Source: Linnemannia elongata (lineage: Eukaryota; Mortierellomycota; Mortierellomycetes; Mortierellales; Mortierellaceae). From it: DNA of 64,000 nt. The translations under genes were made by a program, and so were the position numbers. This document shows positions 24,614-36,482 of this stretch, one piece after another (positions within the stretch are counted from its first letter, which is position 1; every line of letters begins with the position of its first letter). The notes beneath the pieces were generated by a model, which was given only the letters and a program-made list of their open reading frames with translations, was not told where the DNA came from and did no database searches. The DNA is taken from NCBI GenBank assembly GCA_036320915.1, contig JAXBDG010000002.1, positions 1-64,000 on the forward strand, written 5' to 3'.

Positions 24614-26798
24614 TTAAGGATCTACAGGAGATGTGGGCAATGAAAAAACCAAGCAGCGTTCGGAGTCCTGGTTGTCCTTGAGCGCCTCCTCAAACCGAAG
24701 GAACTTGAAGATCTCCCGCACGCGTGCTCCCATGCCGCTTCCGATCTCCAAAACCACATACCCGCCCTTCGCCATGATACTCTTCGTCGCACCATCCGTC
24801 GAAACGTCGCGTGAGAGACTGGAGGCCAAGAGTTCATAAGCGCCATATCCTTCCTTCTCAGCAAAGAGGGCAACCGGTGGCTCGTGCTCAGTTCCTGCAA
24901 AGAGCGTCTTTAACTTGTCGGCTTTGGCACTGTCTAGATACGGCGGGTTGCAAACGAGGATGTCAAAGGACTGGAAGAGCTCTGGTGTTCCTTGCAGGTC
25001 ACTCAGATCTCCTGACAGGAACGATGCTCGATCTGAGAGGCTGTGCAAGTCCTTGTTGATATTGGCGATCTCTAGTGCTTCAGTGCTAATATCGACGCCG
25101 ACTCCTGTCGCGCTTGGTAGCGAGTTCAGTAGTGCCAACAATAGACAGCCGCTTCCTGTGCCGACATCCAGGATCTTGATTGGTCGTTGCTGTGAAAGAG
25201 TGATGGCCGCCCTGACGAGTGTCTCTGTGCTCGAGCGAGGGATAAGTGTTGCTGGAGACACTTTGAACCTCATTTGATAGAAATCCTAATTTGGTCGTGT
25301 TGATCGAAATCGAGGCGGTCATGAATCAGCTTGCAGTTACTAGAGATATGGCCACTAACAACAGCAGTATTGTAACTCACCTTCTCGCCGATCTGGTATG
25401 CAATTGGCTTGTCCGACTTGCGGTCAAACGTAGAGGCAGGCTCGACTCCTCCCTTGCGAAGTTCTTCCAGCTCTTCAGCCTTTCGCCTCACACACGCCCT
25501 CTGTTCCCGATTCCGCAGCTGCTCAAACTTTGCTGGTTCATCAAACGACGCAATGATGACCGTGTCCTGGAGTGGGTGCTTGAACTCGACTTTTATCACG
25601 GCAGAAAAGAGTCCCTTGTTGCGGTTGGCTTTGAGTGGTTTAGTGTTACCACTGTCGCCGACAACTGGGTGTCCTCGACTCAAAAGATACCGGCGGATGT
25701 TGACTCCCAGGTAAGGCGACCGAGGGGTTATGTCCAGAGTTGAGATAAGTCCTGCCTCGTTGGATGGCGTCAGGTGAACGACGCGAATGGACTCGAGGTA
25801 CTCGGCATCGAGACCAGTGGAGTCGATGGGTATACATTCGCCTGGTGAATAGTATGTGGTATCTTGGCTTGTGTTTTCAGCTGTTGCTGCTGCGTCCTCG
25901 TTTGGTTTCTTCCATGCGCCGTGACAGATGATCCTGAATGTTCTAACAAACAGTCCTTCATTGTGCATCTTAAGCAGCGTTGCGCGCATTGACCGCGTCT
26001 TCGCTACCAAGACCTAAAGACATTGATATCCAAATGAAAGAAAACACTGTTACCAGCTAGTACAGTGGTTTTTCAATTATTTCGATCGAGAAGGTGGTGT
26101 AAAATAAATAACTTACAAGTCCGTTGGCGGCCTTTTCAATGCCGTGAATAGCGCAGGGTAACCGGTGCTGCTGACCCACTGTCGGTGAGATATTGGAGGG
26201 TATATCAAAATCGTCTTCATCGTCCTCGTCATTATCTTCGTCGTCCATGTCGCGCACCTCGGTAGCAACACCTCCAGTTTCATCATGTGCTTCAGCATCC
26301 TGCTCCAGTTGATCCAGTTTCTCGTCAGCGCCTTCGACAGAACGACTGGGTGACACTGAAAAAGGTAGCATAAATCCGAATGCAACCATGGTCTTTCCCG
26401 ATGGTTTAACGACAACAGCTAGATCATCGTCCTCGTACCGGACATCAAGCTTCTCCCTGCCATAGACAGACTCGTGAGCTGCACGATCATCGAAGCGGAT
26501 CTTGACCCAGTCGCCCTTGACCAGCAGTTTAGTCACTTCTGCCACAACTTCATTCACCGTGACCTATATCAATCAGATAACGAACAGAGATAGATATGTT
26601 GTGAGGAATCAATTCGCTAAGCAATCGATCACAGATAAAATAAAAGATCGTGCAAAGATATTCACCTACCTCTCCTCGCTTGAAGCACTTGCGGTTGTGT
26701 TCTCTTGACTTGACGACTGTCTTCCAGTGGGCGAGCACAAACTTCCATGCCCTGTTTCCGTCATCTTCGTCCTGAACCTGCAACTGCAATTCCTTCAT
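24614..26798 (-). CDS. RluA-like domain fused to HemK/PrmC methyltransferase
   Basis: Exons 26798-26670, 26563-26117, 26013-25381 and 25285-24614 join in phase to 626 residues. Residues ~25-370 look like an S4-like start plus RluA-type pseudouridine synthase: EDDDLAVVVKPSGK (KPxG motif), HGIEKAANGLVLVAK at 183-197 (family HRLDxxTSGLLLVAK), and GHPVVGD at 306-312. The catalytic aspartate is replaced by Glu186 and the preceding Arg by Gly, so activity is doubtful. Residues ~390-626 are a PrmC/HemK methyltransferase, which methylates the Gln of release-factor GGQ motifs: KPIAYQIGEKDF, SPATLIPRSSTE, SAM motif DVGTGSG (443-449) and catalytic NPPY (516-519), all intact. Exon 3 encodes the end of one domain and the start of the other, so the fusion is not a gene-model artefact. 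The usual helical PrmC N-domain seems replaced. The start codon could lie further upstream. Confidence 0.85.
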
Positions 26799-27735
26799 CC
26801 TGTGCTTGAAATGAAGTTGATTTTGAGAATCAAAGAAAAGTTGTCCATCTTCATTCTTTTCACCTGCCTATGGTCCCTCTCTTTCCCTCCATTCCCTCCA
26901 TTCCCTGTGCCTCTCCCTCTCCCTCGCAGTCAACAAGAAGAAAAAAAAAGATTTGGCGGCGTTGTGGCTTGGACAGATCTGCTCTTGATCACAAATCATT
27001 TCCTTGGTTGCTCTCCGTGGGAAACCCTGTCTGCCTGTTTAGCCTATTCTGCTGCTCTTTTCTGTTGCTTGAAATAAATGAGTCAAGACATTAAGAGGTA
27101 AAGAAGGATTGGGAAACAAAGGTCGAACAAGGAGCAACCCAGATGTAAAAGTTGTTTATTCCCTAAAGGAGCATTGATGTCACATATCTTGCACGATGTA
27201 CATGAACACCTTTGTCGCCATTTACATCGTCAATGACTGGTGATGATAGAAGAGTAGAAGCAGATAGAAGAATAGAATATCTATGAACCAACATTTGCAC
27301 AAGGGGTGTAGTCAATCCTTCTAGTGCTTGTTTTTTGTGTTTGTTTTATGTTTATTTGTTCAAGAAGCAAGCAACGCAGGGCTTCGTTGCAAAGTTGTAA
27401 GTTGTCAATATGTTTCCTTTTGCGGGCAAAACGGCGCACCAATTATCCTCTGCGCACAAGAGCACAAGAGGTAGGGTTTATTCTCCTTCGTAGCGTTCGT
27501 TTTCTTTTTTCTTGATTCCATTGAAAAAAAGAACAAAAAGGTAGAAACGAACTCATCTCCCTCTCTTTTTTTTTTTTTTTTTCTTCTTTCTTTCATAAGT
27601 CTGCATTCAGCAACCTCACTCTTTACTGATCCCCATCTCACACACCCACTTGTTGATCACCCGTTCCTCCTTCTTGTCAAGAACCGCACTCCCATCTCAC
27701 ACATCCTTACCAACAGACACATTCACAGTTCAACA
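26799..27735. promoter_or_regulatory. Divergent intergenic region
   Basis: 937 bp between the divergent HemK-fusion and GNAT starts. It holds pyrimidine-rich stretches (26870-26930), a T run near 27569-27582 and no recognisable coding sequence. It presumably holds both promoters. Confidence 0.5.
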
Positions 27736-28735
27736 ATGACCACCCAGCGCCCAGAACAAAAGTCGACCGTCGTTGTCCGTCTTGCCACAGCTGACGATAT
27801 CGCCCATGTCGAGGCTATCCACAAGGTCGTCAACCGCGCCTATCGCTCTGGTAAGCAAAAAAAATGAACGTGTTGGCTTCTTTTCAATGGCTTGATCGGT
27901 TTGGCTGTAGTGTGGTATTTTGCCGCTGCCCTGCAGTGGAGTTGTGTTCCACAGACAGGGTCAATTGCTCTTACCTCCCCCGCACCACACCGCATGGTCA
28001 ACTAACATCTCGCCTCTTTTTTCCCAATTATGTATCTATCTATGAATTCTAGAGGGCGGCTGGACCACTGAGGCCCATCTTGGTAAGTGATTACATGTTG
28101 TAGAGGATTCACGCTTACCTCCACGCTGTTTGTTGTCCTACATACCATCTAGTCAGTGATCGCCTTATATTCTAGGCAACTTACCTCATGGTTCAACGTG
28201 CCTACGATGTTCAATTGATCCCTAATCCCAACAAAACAAATTCACGTTTTAACTACCCCTAATAGTGACGGAGGAGCGTATTACGGTGGATGAGTTGAAG
28301 GAAGCATTGCTCGACACGGTCAACCCCATCCTCTTGGCCTTTGACTCCGAGACCAACGAGCCTCTGGGCACCATCCAGCTCGAGCCCGCCGAGCACTACC
28401 CCGATTTCGGCGAGTACAAGAAGGAAGGCTACTCCTCAACCCACACTGAGTCCGTCCCCAAGGACCAACAGGTTTTCCTCGGTCTCTTCTCTGTGGATCC
28501 AGCCCAGCAGTCCCGTGGTATCGGCCGCAAGCTGGTCGAGGCGGCCTTGGCCCATGCCAGGGAGAACATGAAGCGGACCCAGTGTGTTGTCTACGTGCTG
28601 TATATGCGTGCCGAGTTGATCAAGTGGTACAACAAGCTAGGCTTTGTTGACTATGGCGAGAAGGTCAACTTCCCTGACTCGTCCCGTATCGTCCAGGAGG
28701 ATACCCACTTTTCTGTCCTTCGTCTCCCTCTTTAA
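27736..28735 (+). CDS. GNAT-family N-acetyltransferase
   Basis: Acetyl-CoA-dependent acetyltransferase of unknown substrate. Exons 27736-27850, 28053-28082 (30-nt micro-exon encoding EGGWTTEAHL) and 28266-28735 give 204 residues. N-terminal VVVRLATADDIAHVEAIHKV is the usual GNAT strand 1/helix 1. Motif A is FSVDPAQQSRGIGRKLVEAA, with the QxxGxG/A pyrophosphate loop. The late IKWYNKLGFVDYGE is the motif B region. The start fits a typical fungal leader (CAACAATGACC). It resembles the small fungal GNATs annotated only by domain. Confidence 0.85.
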
Positions 28736-29119
28736 AGGGATGGGGTCTCTAGACATGTCTAGCAATATCTACGTAGTGTGGTTGTCAATAATCAAAAATA
28801 AAAATATTCTCTATCTACACCGTGTCCATCTCTATCTCGCTAGACAGAGTGATAGTCGAGTTGAAAAAAGAGATGGGCCGTTCTGGGTCAATGGGCGCAG
28901 CGTTTACCAATGGAGCTGTTACTTCTCTCTCTTTCCATAGCGTTGCTTTAGCCACCAGCTCGAAAAAAGCTATTTTTCCATGTGTGGTGTCGTCTAAGGA
29001 GTGTTTGTTCTGTTTGTGTGAGCCGCAGCCAGCCCCCTCCCTACTTTTTTTTTTTTGTCCAGCTAAAATAGCATTGACCTCCTCCCTACTTGTCCTAAAT
29101 GGATTTGGTAACACCAGAC

Positions 29120-29159
<40 letters not shown>

Positions 29160-30209
29160 GACCAGGTTCTTCTCCAGGGTTCTGCTCACTTCATTCATGG
29201 CGAGGGGATTTTCTTTTACTCCTCCAACTCACTTCTCACGACATTCCTTCTTGTATTACTCCGAATGATAGTGCTGCGGCTCCAATCAGAGAAATGGCTG
29301 TATGTTTTGGTTGTTTGAAAAAGCCAAGGGGAAATGGGCGTGGCGTCCAGCTCCATACAGTCCATCAACACCATCCTCGCCTTTTCTCCCACTCAGATAT
29401 GCTAAGCCCAAGTAGAGTTGACTGCTGGGTTGTACGAACGAACCCATTCTTGTTTTTCTCTGTTATGACCTGATAGTGGCGTTGAACCTAGGATTGACTA
29501 TGTGTTACAATGAGAAGAGCACACGTTAGGGAGTTAATTTTTTGTACCTTGGCTTCGTTCTTTCCATGGTGGCCTGAAGAAGTATGGCTAGGGCGTCGGG
29601 ATAGACAAAGAGATTGAAAAGAATGCAGACCATCTGTCAACCCCGCTCGGCGTTGTCACCAAAGAGAAACAGGAAACGGTAAAAAAGAAAAAAGCAGGAA
29701 AACAGCATTTTGTGTGTGTGTGTGTGTGTGCATGCACGATGAAGGAGGAAAAAGAAGGGAGGAGGGGTGGCAATGGGTCAAAGGTTGGTCCGAGGAAAAG
29801 ATAGGGCGAGCATACATCGAGAGTGGTGACGAGTAGGCGCAATTGGCGGCTATGGCCATATGGTATCTCTCCCTCGCAAATATCTTTTTGTTTCCATTTT
29901 ATTTGACATCCCTTTGCTCCCTCTTCGCCACCACATACAAACTAAATCGCCTCCACGTACATATGGCCCATCTTCAACAGAAACATTGATATGTCCGTGG
30001 TCTGCGCCACCAGGGCTCCACATCGCTCTTGCTTTCCTTTAGATAAGCCCTTCTCCTCTCTCTTCTTTTTCTTCTTCTTCATTGTTTTTTACTTTTTTCA
30101 TCTCTCTTCCCTCCCTCATACTTCATACTTCACCTCTCTCTCCCTCGCCCTCTTATCTCACGATTTCCATTCCTTTCCTCCTTTCATATACCCTCACAAC
30201 ATACAACAT
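28736..30209. other. Intergenic region with poly-A and GT repeats
   Basis: No gene recognised. It contains an AATAAAAAT-type poly(A) signal for the GNAT gene near 28796, an A run at 29121-29155 and a GT dinucleotide run at 29711-29730. A pyrimidine-rich leader (30045-30200) precedes the F-box gene. Confidence 0.55.
29121..29155. repeat. Poly-A run (35 A)
   Basis: Uninterrupted A homopolymer in intergenic sequence downstream of the GNAT gene. Confidence 0.95.
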
Positions 30210-33200
30210 ATGGAGAAAACAACATTCAACAAACAGATAATGGCCCAAACACAACTACCAACAGAGTGCATCTCATGCATCATCTCTCACCTCGACGGCG
30301 ACCTCACAACCCTCTTCCACCTCCTCACCGTCAACTCGACCTTCTTCCGCGCAACCCTCCCATACCTCTACCGTGACCCATACCGGACCCTCGAACGCCG
30401 CGAAGAGAAACGAGTTCGCCGTCAGGGCGGCTACCCATCCTCGATCAGCAACTCTGTAGCTGCAAAACGCCTCCTCTACCTCCTGCTCCTCTCCTGCCGG
30501 CAAGGAGACGATCTAGTCCCCTTTCTTAATGTCGACTGGGACGAACCTCTCTCGCCCTTTGTTTCGGACCAGCCCCTCATGGCCTGTTATATTGACTACC
30601 TTGGCGACCTCGACTTTGATCGCTGGACCGCAACCCTCAAACCTCTCCTGCTGGAATTCGATACTCAGATGGAGCAACACGCCTTTCGACTCTTCCGACT
30701 CTTGTTCTTGGACCACCACAAGGAACGCGTTCAAAAGTTGACTATTCCTATCACTCATATTGAACCTTATCTGGATTTGTTGCCTCATCTCAGGAACTTG
30801 CAGAGGGTCAGGTTCTACGAAGACGAACTTGAACAACCGCCAGAGGAGCCCACACCTACACCCGCCGCAGAACCCGCCGCAGAACCCGCCGCAGAACCAG
30901 CAGCATGGGTACCAGCAGACCCGGCAGCAGACCAGGCAGCATGGGAACTAGCAGCAGACCCGGCAGCATGGGAAGCAGAACCAGCGGTAGTCAACGAGGA
31001 GGTCCCAGTTGCTGGGGTTCCGGATATTGTTGCTGCTGATGCCCCTGTCGCAGAAGTTGAGACCGTCCCTGTCGCTCAAGATATTGAGCCCACTGTCGAT
31101 CCTGTCACAGATCTTACGCTGGAGCCCGCGGCTATCCCAGAACCAACACCACAGCCAGCGATCGAGCCAGTCGGAGCACCAATAGTCGAGGCGATAACAT
31201 TCGAGGTAACAACAGTCGAGACAGCACCAGTCGAACCCATGGCAGATCAGCCCATCGCAGTAATGGAGGAAACGAGGGCGGAGGAGGTGGTAGTGATCGG
31301 TAGGGCAACAGCATCCTTATCGTCCTCAGCAACAACTGAAGAGACCCTCGACGCGATCCTCGCCGATGTTATGGCAATCAATACCGATTATGATGCCCCT
31401 CCAGTCCCAACAGAGAAGACACTCGACGAAATCCTCGATGAAATCCTTGCGGAGAGTTTGGTCGCTCAGGCTGCCGCCTACGTTGCGCCAGAGCCTATGC
31501 TAGTGGAGGAGCAGACTTTCGAGGAAGCTCTTGATGGTTTCATGGCAATCGAAATGGATTATGTTCTCCCAGAGCGCGGACAGACACAGGACGGAGGAGA
31601 GGATGAAGCTGTGGTCGAGACGGATGCGGTGGCTGCAGTGGTGGCGCCTGCGGTGGCGGTGGTTGATGAGACGATTGTGGCATTGGCGCCTGCGGTAGTA
31701 GAGGAGGTACCAGTGGAGGAGGAGGGGGAAGAGATGGTCGGTTTGGCTGCATTGCTCGCAGAGCACGAGGCGGTCGCCACTGTTGAGCAGGGTCCCATAG
31801 TTGCCATCGACGACGACATGTACGAGATTGAGCCGGAGGTAATGCTGCGTATGTTTACAGAGTCGACTCGATTCAGAAACACTGGAACGCCCGAATATGA
31901 CCCCGAGGAGGCCATGGCTTACATCTTGGCGTTGGTAGGCGACCCTGAGGACGAGTTTGAACCGGAGGCTGCCATGGCGGATATTCTTTTCTTGCTTGGC
32001 AACCCTGAAGGACATGAGCAGCTTTGGGAGACACCAGTGGTGGAGAGTGAGGAGGCAGAGGAGGAAGAAGAAGAGGTTGTTCCTGTAGAGGAGGATGTGG
32101 TGGTTGTCCCAGAGGAGGTGAACAATGTTGTACCTCAAGAGCAGGAACAGCCACCTGTACAGGAGGAGACTCCAGAAGAGCCCGCACAGCCTGCACGTCC
32201 CGTCTTTGACCCTACTCCCAACGGTGTCAAGTTCCTTCAAGCTCATGCAGAGCTCTTTGGACCTGGACCTGGACGCGTCGGTCCTGGACTTGTTGAGGTT
32301 GAACCCCCTTACTCATGGATTCACCCTTCCGACTCGGAGAACATCACCTACGGCAGTCGATATGTGGAGTTACTCAAGGCGCAGGCGAACCCTACGATCA
32401 TCCAGTTTCACCACTGGGAGCGGTTCCGCCACTACCTCAAGGATACGCCTGTCCAGAGTGTCAAGCGGTTGCGGTACTTTTACGAAGAGTGGCCTGAGGC
32501 TGAGTGGGATCAGGTTGGGCTTTTGAAGAAGTGCCGCAGTCTGGAAAAGTTCTCGTCCAGAATCTATGACCCGACCATCTTCAAGTTTGCGATCGAGGAA
32601 CAGCAGGACCGGGACATCTATCAGGAGCTGTGCAAGGCCGGTGTTGCGGGCGCGTCGACAAGTCTGGGTGGCGGCAGGAGCCATGGTGGACACTATGGTC
32701 CTGGCGATGATCCTGTCCCCTTGCGCAAAATCAACCTCAAGAGTTACAGTGATGGGTTCCTCCACCCTGTGCTTCAGGATATCTGCACGGCCTTCAAGTC
32801 CACTCTCGAGTCGATTGTCATCCGTCTCTACGTCTCTGACAACGCTCTTCTCTTGAGCCAGTTCTGTGACATGCCTCAACTCACGATGTTGGACCTTCGT
32901 CATGATTGTCCTAACGCCCTCATCAACGACGCCTCTTTCTTGCGCGCGTGTCCTAACCTCAAGACCCTGCGTTTGCGTGATGGTAAAATGGATCAGACTT
33001 TGACGATCCAGACTCCTATCGCGCTCTATGAGCCCTGGCACCTGCCTTGTCTTGAGGAGCTGGTTCTTGTCGGCTCTGCCTGCGATCTTTTCAACTATGA
33101 AACTCTAGCCTACTCTCCACAACTCCAGTCTCTTCGCCTCGAGTGTGTGATGCCTGACATGGGTGTTCACATTGTCAGCGACATGTACCTGGAGCACCTT

Positions 33201-34255
33201 GCTCTCCCCTCTTGGAACTGGTAAGTTTTCTCCTTTTGTTCCTTTGCTGTGATCGCACAACAAACATAAGCAACATTCCTTCTGACACAGCATTCTGCTC
33301 TCTTTCCTCCCCTCATTGGAACTACAGGACGTGGAAGTTGCCTCGTCTTCACACTCTCCTCTTGAAAGGCAGACCAGCCCATCTCTTCCGCCCCTGTCTT
33401 CTTCTCGGATGTCCCAAGTTGACCAACGTCCATCTCGACGTTGAAAGGGTTCCCCGGTCCGTCACCTCAGCCAGAGACGCCCTTGTGACCATTCCCTCTA
33501 CCTTCAACTCTCCAGTCCGCTCGCTCACCCTCAAGGGCCACTGGTTCATGAACTCCACCGCCTCTACCGTTGCCAACTTCTTCCAGACCTGGTTCTCATC
33601 CCTCACCTACCTCAAATTCGAATCGACCGTCTTCTTCGACAACCGCTCCATGCTCGATGGCCTCTACTCGATCCCCACACTCCGCAAGGTCTTCCTCTGT
33701 CGCCAAACCCTCTCGGAGTACGATGCATGGAAGCTTGGATTGGAAGAGTGCCCCCTCAAGAGCCCATTCGAGTGGGAGCGCAAGACCCGTCATGTCTCCT
33801 TCCAGACAGAACTCAAACGTCTTCGTCTTGTCGCCAAGCAGAAGCAAGCCGAGGCAGAAGAGAAGGAGGCTCAAGCCAGGGCTATCATCCTCGAGGCCGA
33901 GGAAGAGCAGGCTAGGGCCAAGGCCAAGGCCGCAGGAACAGTATTGCAGTCCAACATTGACACCACCCCTGCGTCCGTTGGCTCGGATGTTTCCGTGGAC
34001 AGCAACAACAACAAGGACAGCAACAAGCCAGAGCCTACTCCTACTACTACGGACAGGGTGCGTTGTCAGAGTGTCGACAGTGCGATTGCATTGGAGGAGG
34101 AGCAGGCACAGGCAGCGGAACAGGCCAAGATTGCAAAGGAAGAGGCTGACGGTGATCGATTTGAGAGTCTGCGGTGTGTCTATGTCTTCAAGAACAAGCG
34201 CTACCATCGCGAGGATGATACCCCACAGTCTGTCCTTCTTTCCTGCTCATTGTAA
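30210..34255 (+). CDS. Giant F-box/LRR protein with acidic repeat insert
   Basis: Likely SCF substrate-receptor protein. Exons 30210-33220 and 33328-34255 give 1312 residues; a second in-frame ATG at 30240 (MAQTQLPTE) is equally plausible. F-box: LPTECISCIISHLDGDLTTL through TLPYLYRDPY, residues ~15-60, then a family-typical alpha-helical part. Residues ~210-690 are an unusual Pro/Ala/Val/Glu-rich insert: a proximal EPAA-type repeat, then several short acidic helical motifs (EETLDAILADV, EKTLDEILDEIL, PEEAMAYILALVGDPED, PEAAMADILFLLGNPEG). Leucine-rich repeats follow (~700-1150), ending with a charged coiled-coil (KQKQAEAEEKEAQARAIILE) and a Ser/Asn-rich tail. Ordinary members of the family lack such an insert, to my knowledge. 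Confidence 0.8.
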
Positions 34256-35005
34256 AACATTCATGAATATACCCTCTTCTTTTTTTAAAAAAAATAAAGA
34301 TGGATCTGCATGGCCCCTGGAACATTGCAGCTCAAGGTCTGAGACCCATACACAATGCCCCCTCTCAGCAATTGCTGTTTTTTGTGGTCTGTTCCCAGAC
34401 AAGTGTTCTCAGACAGGGACAGAGAGGTGTTCATAGGTGCGATCGGAAATGAGAAGAAACAAGTTCGTTTATTTACATGGAAGGAAGAGTGGATAGCGAA
34501 GCCATTATGATTTGCGGGGAGGGTGGGAGGGGGAACTTTTCGAGAAATGCCACACCAAGACCCACCAGACCCAGACAGGTGTCGCTCAGTCCTTGTGCTT
34601 ATCCTGTTGTTGCTGGTTACTGGTTTGTTGCTTGTCCGTTATCAGATCGATCCAGTCGAAAAGGGTAGAGAGAGTTCCTGCAAACAAAAAAAAAGGTGTT
34701 CTTTTGAGATAGGGGTGTTACTGGTGGAGAGTTGTAAAATACATGGTCGTAGAGTGAAAAAAGTAAAAGGACAGAGTGATAGTTGCTGTGTTGCTGTTGT
34801 ATGTTGTTCCCGGCTATTACTGCTGGTTGTTGTGACAGAAGTGGGTAGAATTGGCTGCATCCATGATATGGTTAGAGTTGAAGGGAAAGAGGAGTGGAGT
34901 GGTTGTGTTGTGTTGTGTTGTTGGGTTTGTTGAGCTATCGGGCAACTTCGGTTGGTGATATTTTTTGGGTTTCTTTTTTTTTCCTGCTAAAGCGTTGAAG
35001 GTCGT
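34256..35005. other. Convergent intergenic region
   Basis: Between the 3' ends of the F-box gene and ISU1. AATAAA at 34294-34299 is a probable poly(A) signal of the F-box gene. The rest is GT-rich with no recognisable coding sequence. Confidence 0.55.
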
Positions 35006-35954
35006 TTAGGCCGATGCGGTGGCAGCAGCGCGCTTGCGCTTGTAGTCGTTGATAGCCGACTTGATCGCATCCTCCGCCAGCACTATTATCATATATGAGA
35101 GAGTGTGTTTAAGGTGGTTAGATAGGATCCAGGGAGTGTGAAGGTTGGTGTGTTTGTTGTCTGCGCTGTTATTATTTTTTCTTTTTTTTCCTTTTGTGGT
35201 TCCTTATTGACAATCTAGCTGTCTGCGCTGTTCTATCTGCTGCTGTTGATGTTGTTGTTCTCTATGGTTGTTGTTATTGTTGTTGTTGTTGATGTTTCCT
35301 TTCTGTTACTTGTTAACAGCCTGGTAGTCTGCGCTGTTGCCTGTCGATCTTTGTTATGTGTGTTATGTGTCACTGCGCAAATAGACAGACAAAACATCCC
35401 GGCCCAACACAATCAGATAAGAACCAACAAAAAAAACTTACTAGAGCAGTGGAGCTTGACGGGGGGGAGGCAGAGCTCTTTGGCAATCTCGGTGTTCTTA
35501 ATAGAACCGGCATCCTCAAGAGTCATACCACGGACACGCTCGGTCATATAGCTCGACGAAGCAATGGCAGAGCCACATCCAAAAGTCTTGAACTTGACGT
35601 CGACAATCTTGCCCGATGCCTCGTCGACCTTGATTTGAAGCTTCATGACATCACCGCAGGCGGGTGCGCCGACGAGACCAGTGCCGACAAAGGGATCGGC
35701 CTTGTTGAAAGATCCGACGTTGCGGGGACGCTCGTAGTGGTCAATAACCTAGTTTTTCATTGCAATTCCATTCACGGTGTCAGCTATGGTTGGCGTTTCG
35801 TTATTTTAAAGGGGAGGCTTGTAAGTCGGCAATATGGGAGTGAATAGGAGTAGGAGTAGAAAAGTACCTTGGGGTGGTAGGAGCGGACGGCGATGGCGGC
35901 CGAGGGCTTTGCGAGGAGGGATCGGGAGGCGTTGAAGATGGTTGTGCGAAGCAT
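35006..35954 (-). CDS. ISU1: Mitochondrial Fe-S scaffold ISU1/ISCU
   Basis: Scaffold on which [2Fe-2S] clusters are built with NFS1-ISD11-ACP, frataxin and ferredoxin in the mitochondrial matrix. Exons 35954-35868, 35748-35442 and 35082-35006 give 156 residues. An Arg/Ser-rich presequence (MLRTTIFNASRSLLAK) precedes the conserved YHPKVIDHYERPRNVGSF. The three cluster cysteines are present in GAPACGDVM, TFGCGSAIASSS and KLHCS. The Hsp70-binding motif LPPVK is intact just before the last cysteine. The C-terminus is AIKSAINDYKRKRA. It is divergent from NIP7 with a 528-bp spacer that includes a 28-nt A run. Confidence 0.96.
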
Positions 35955-36289
35955 GATGTGAGTATGTGTGTGTGTGTGTGTGTGAGTATATGGGTGTGAG
36001 AAGAGAAGGAAGAAGGAAAAAGACAGACAGACAGACAAACAGATAGATAGATAGAAGAGAGACAGAGACAGACAGAGAGGGGAACGGAGAAGTGTTACTC
36101 ACCCATGACAGTGAAAGTGGGAGGACAGAGCAGAGGACTAGGCTGAGAAAGGAGATTTTCACAGGACGATCTGTACTTGCACAATTGACAACGCATCATA
36201 CCTTCATAAGCCACTCCCTGCTCGATCAAATTGTCCGCATCAATGTGACTGTGCATTCATTCTTCACTTTCGAACAACAAAGCAACAGG

Positions 36290-36324
<35 letters not shown>

Positions 36325-36482
36325 GCACTTTTCTTGGACATACAAGGGCTTGGTTCAAACACACACCCTTTTGCTGCTTCTCTTTGTGCCTTTTATTCAT
36401 TCGCATCACTCCACTACTCCATCACACACACACACACACACATCATCTCACTTGACACTGACACTGGACAGACAACGCCGAG
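35955..36482. promoter_or_regulatory. Bidirectional promoter, ISU1/NIP7
   Basis: 528 bp between the divergent starts, holding GT/CA repeats (35966-35983 and 36424-36441) and a 28-nt A run at 36290-36317. No coding sequence. Confidence 0.55.

Noticed and set aside
28815..29473. Open frames around the poly-A run
   Set aside because: Poly-Lys or poly-Phe through the homopolymer, no domain, and overlapping frames on both strands.
31500..32246. Long antisense open frames within the giant F-box gene
   Set aside because: They are shadows of the GAG/GCA-biased sense frame, with low-complexity Leu/Pro/Ser translation.
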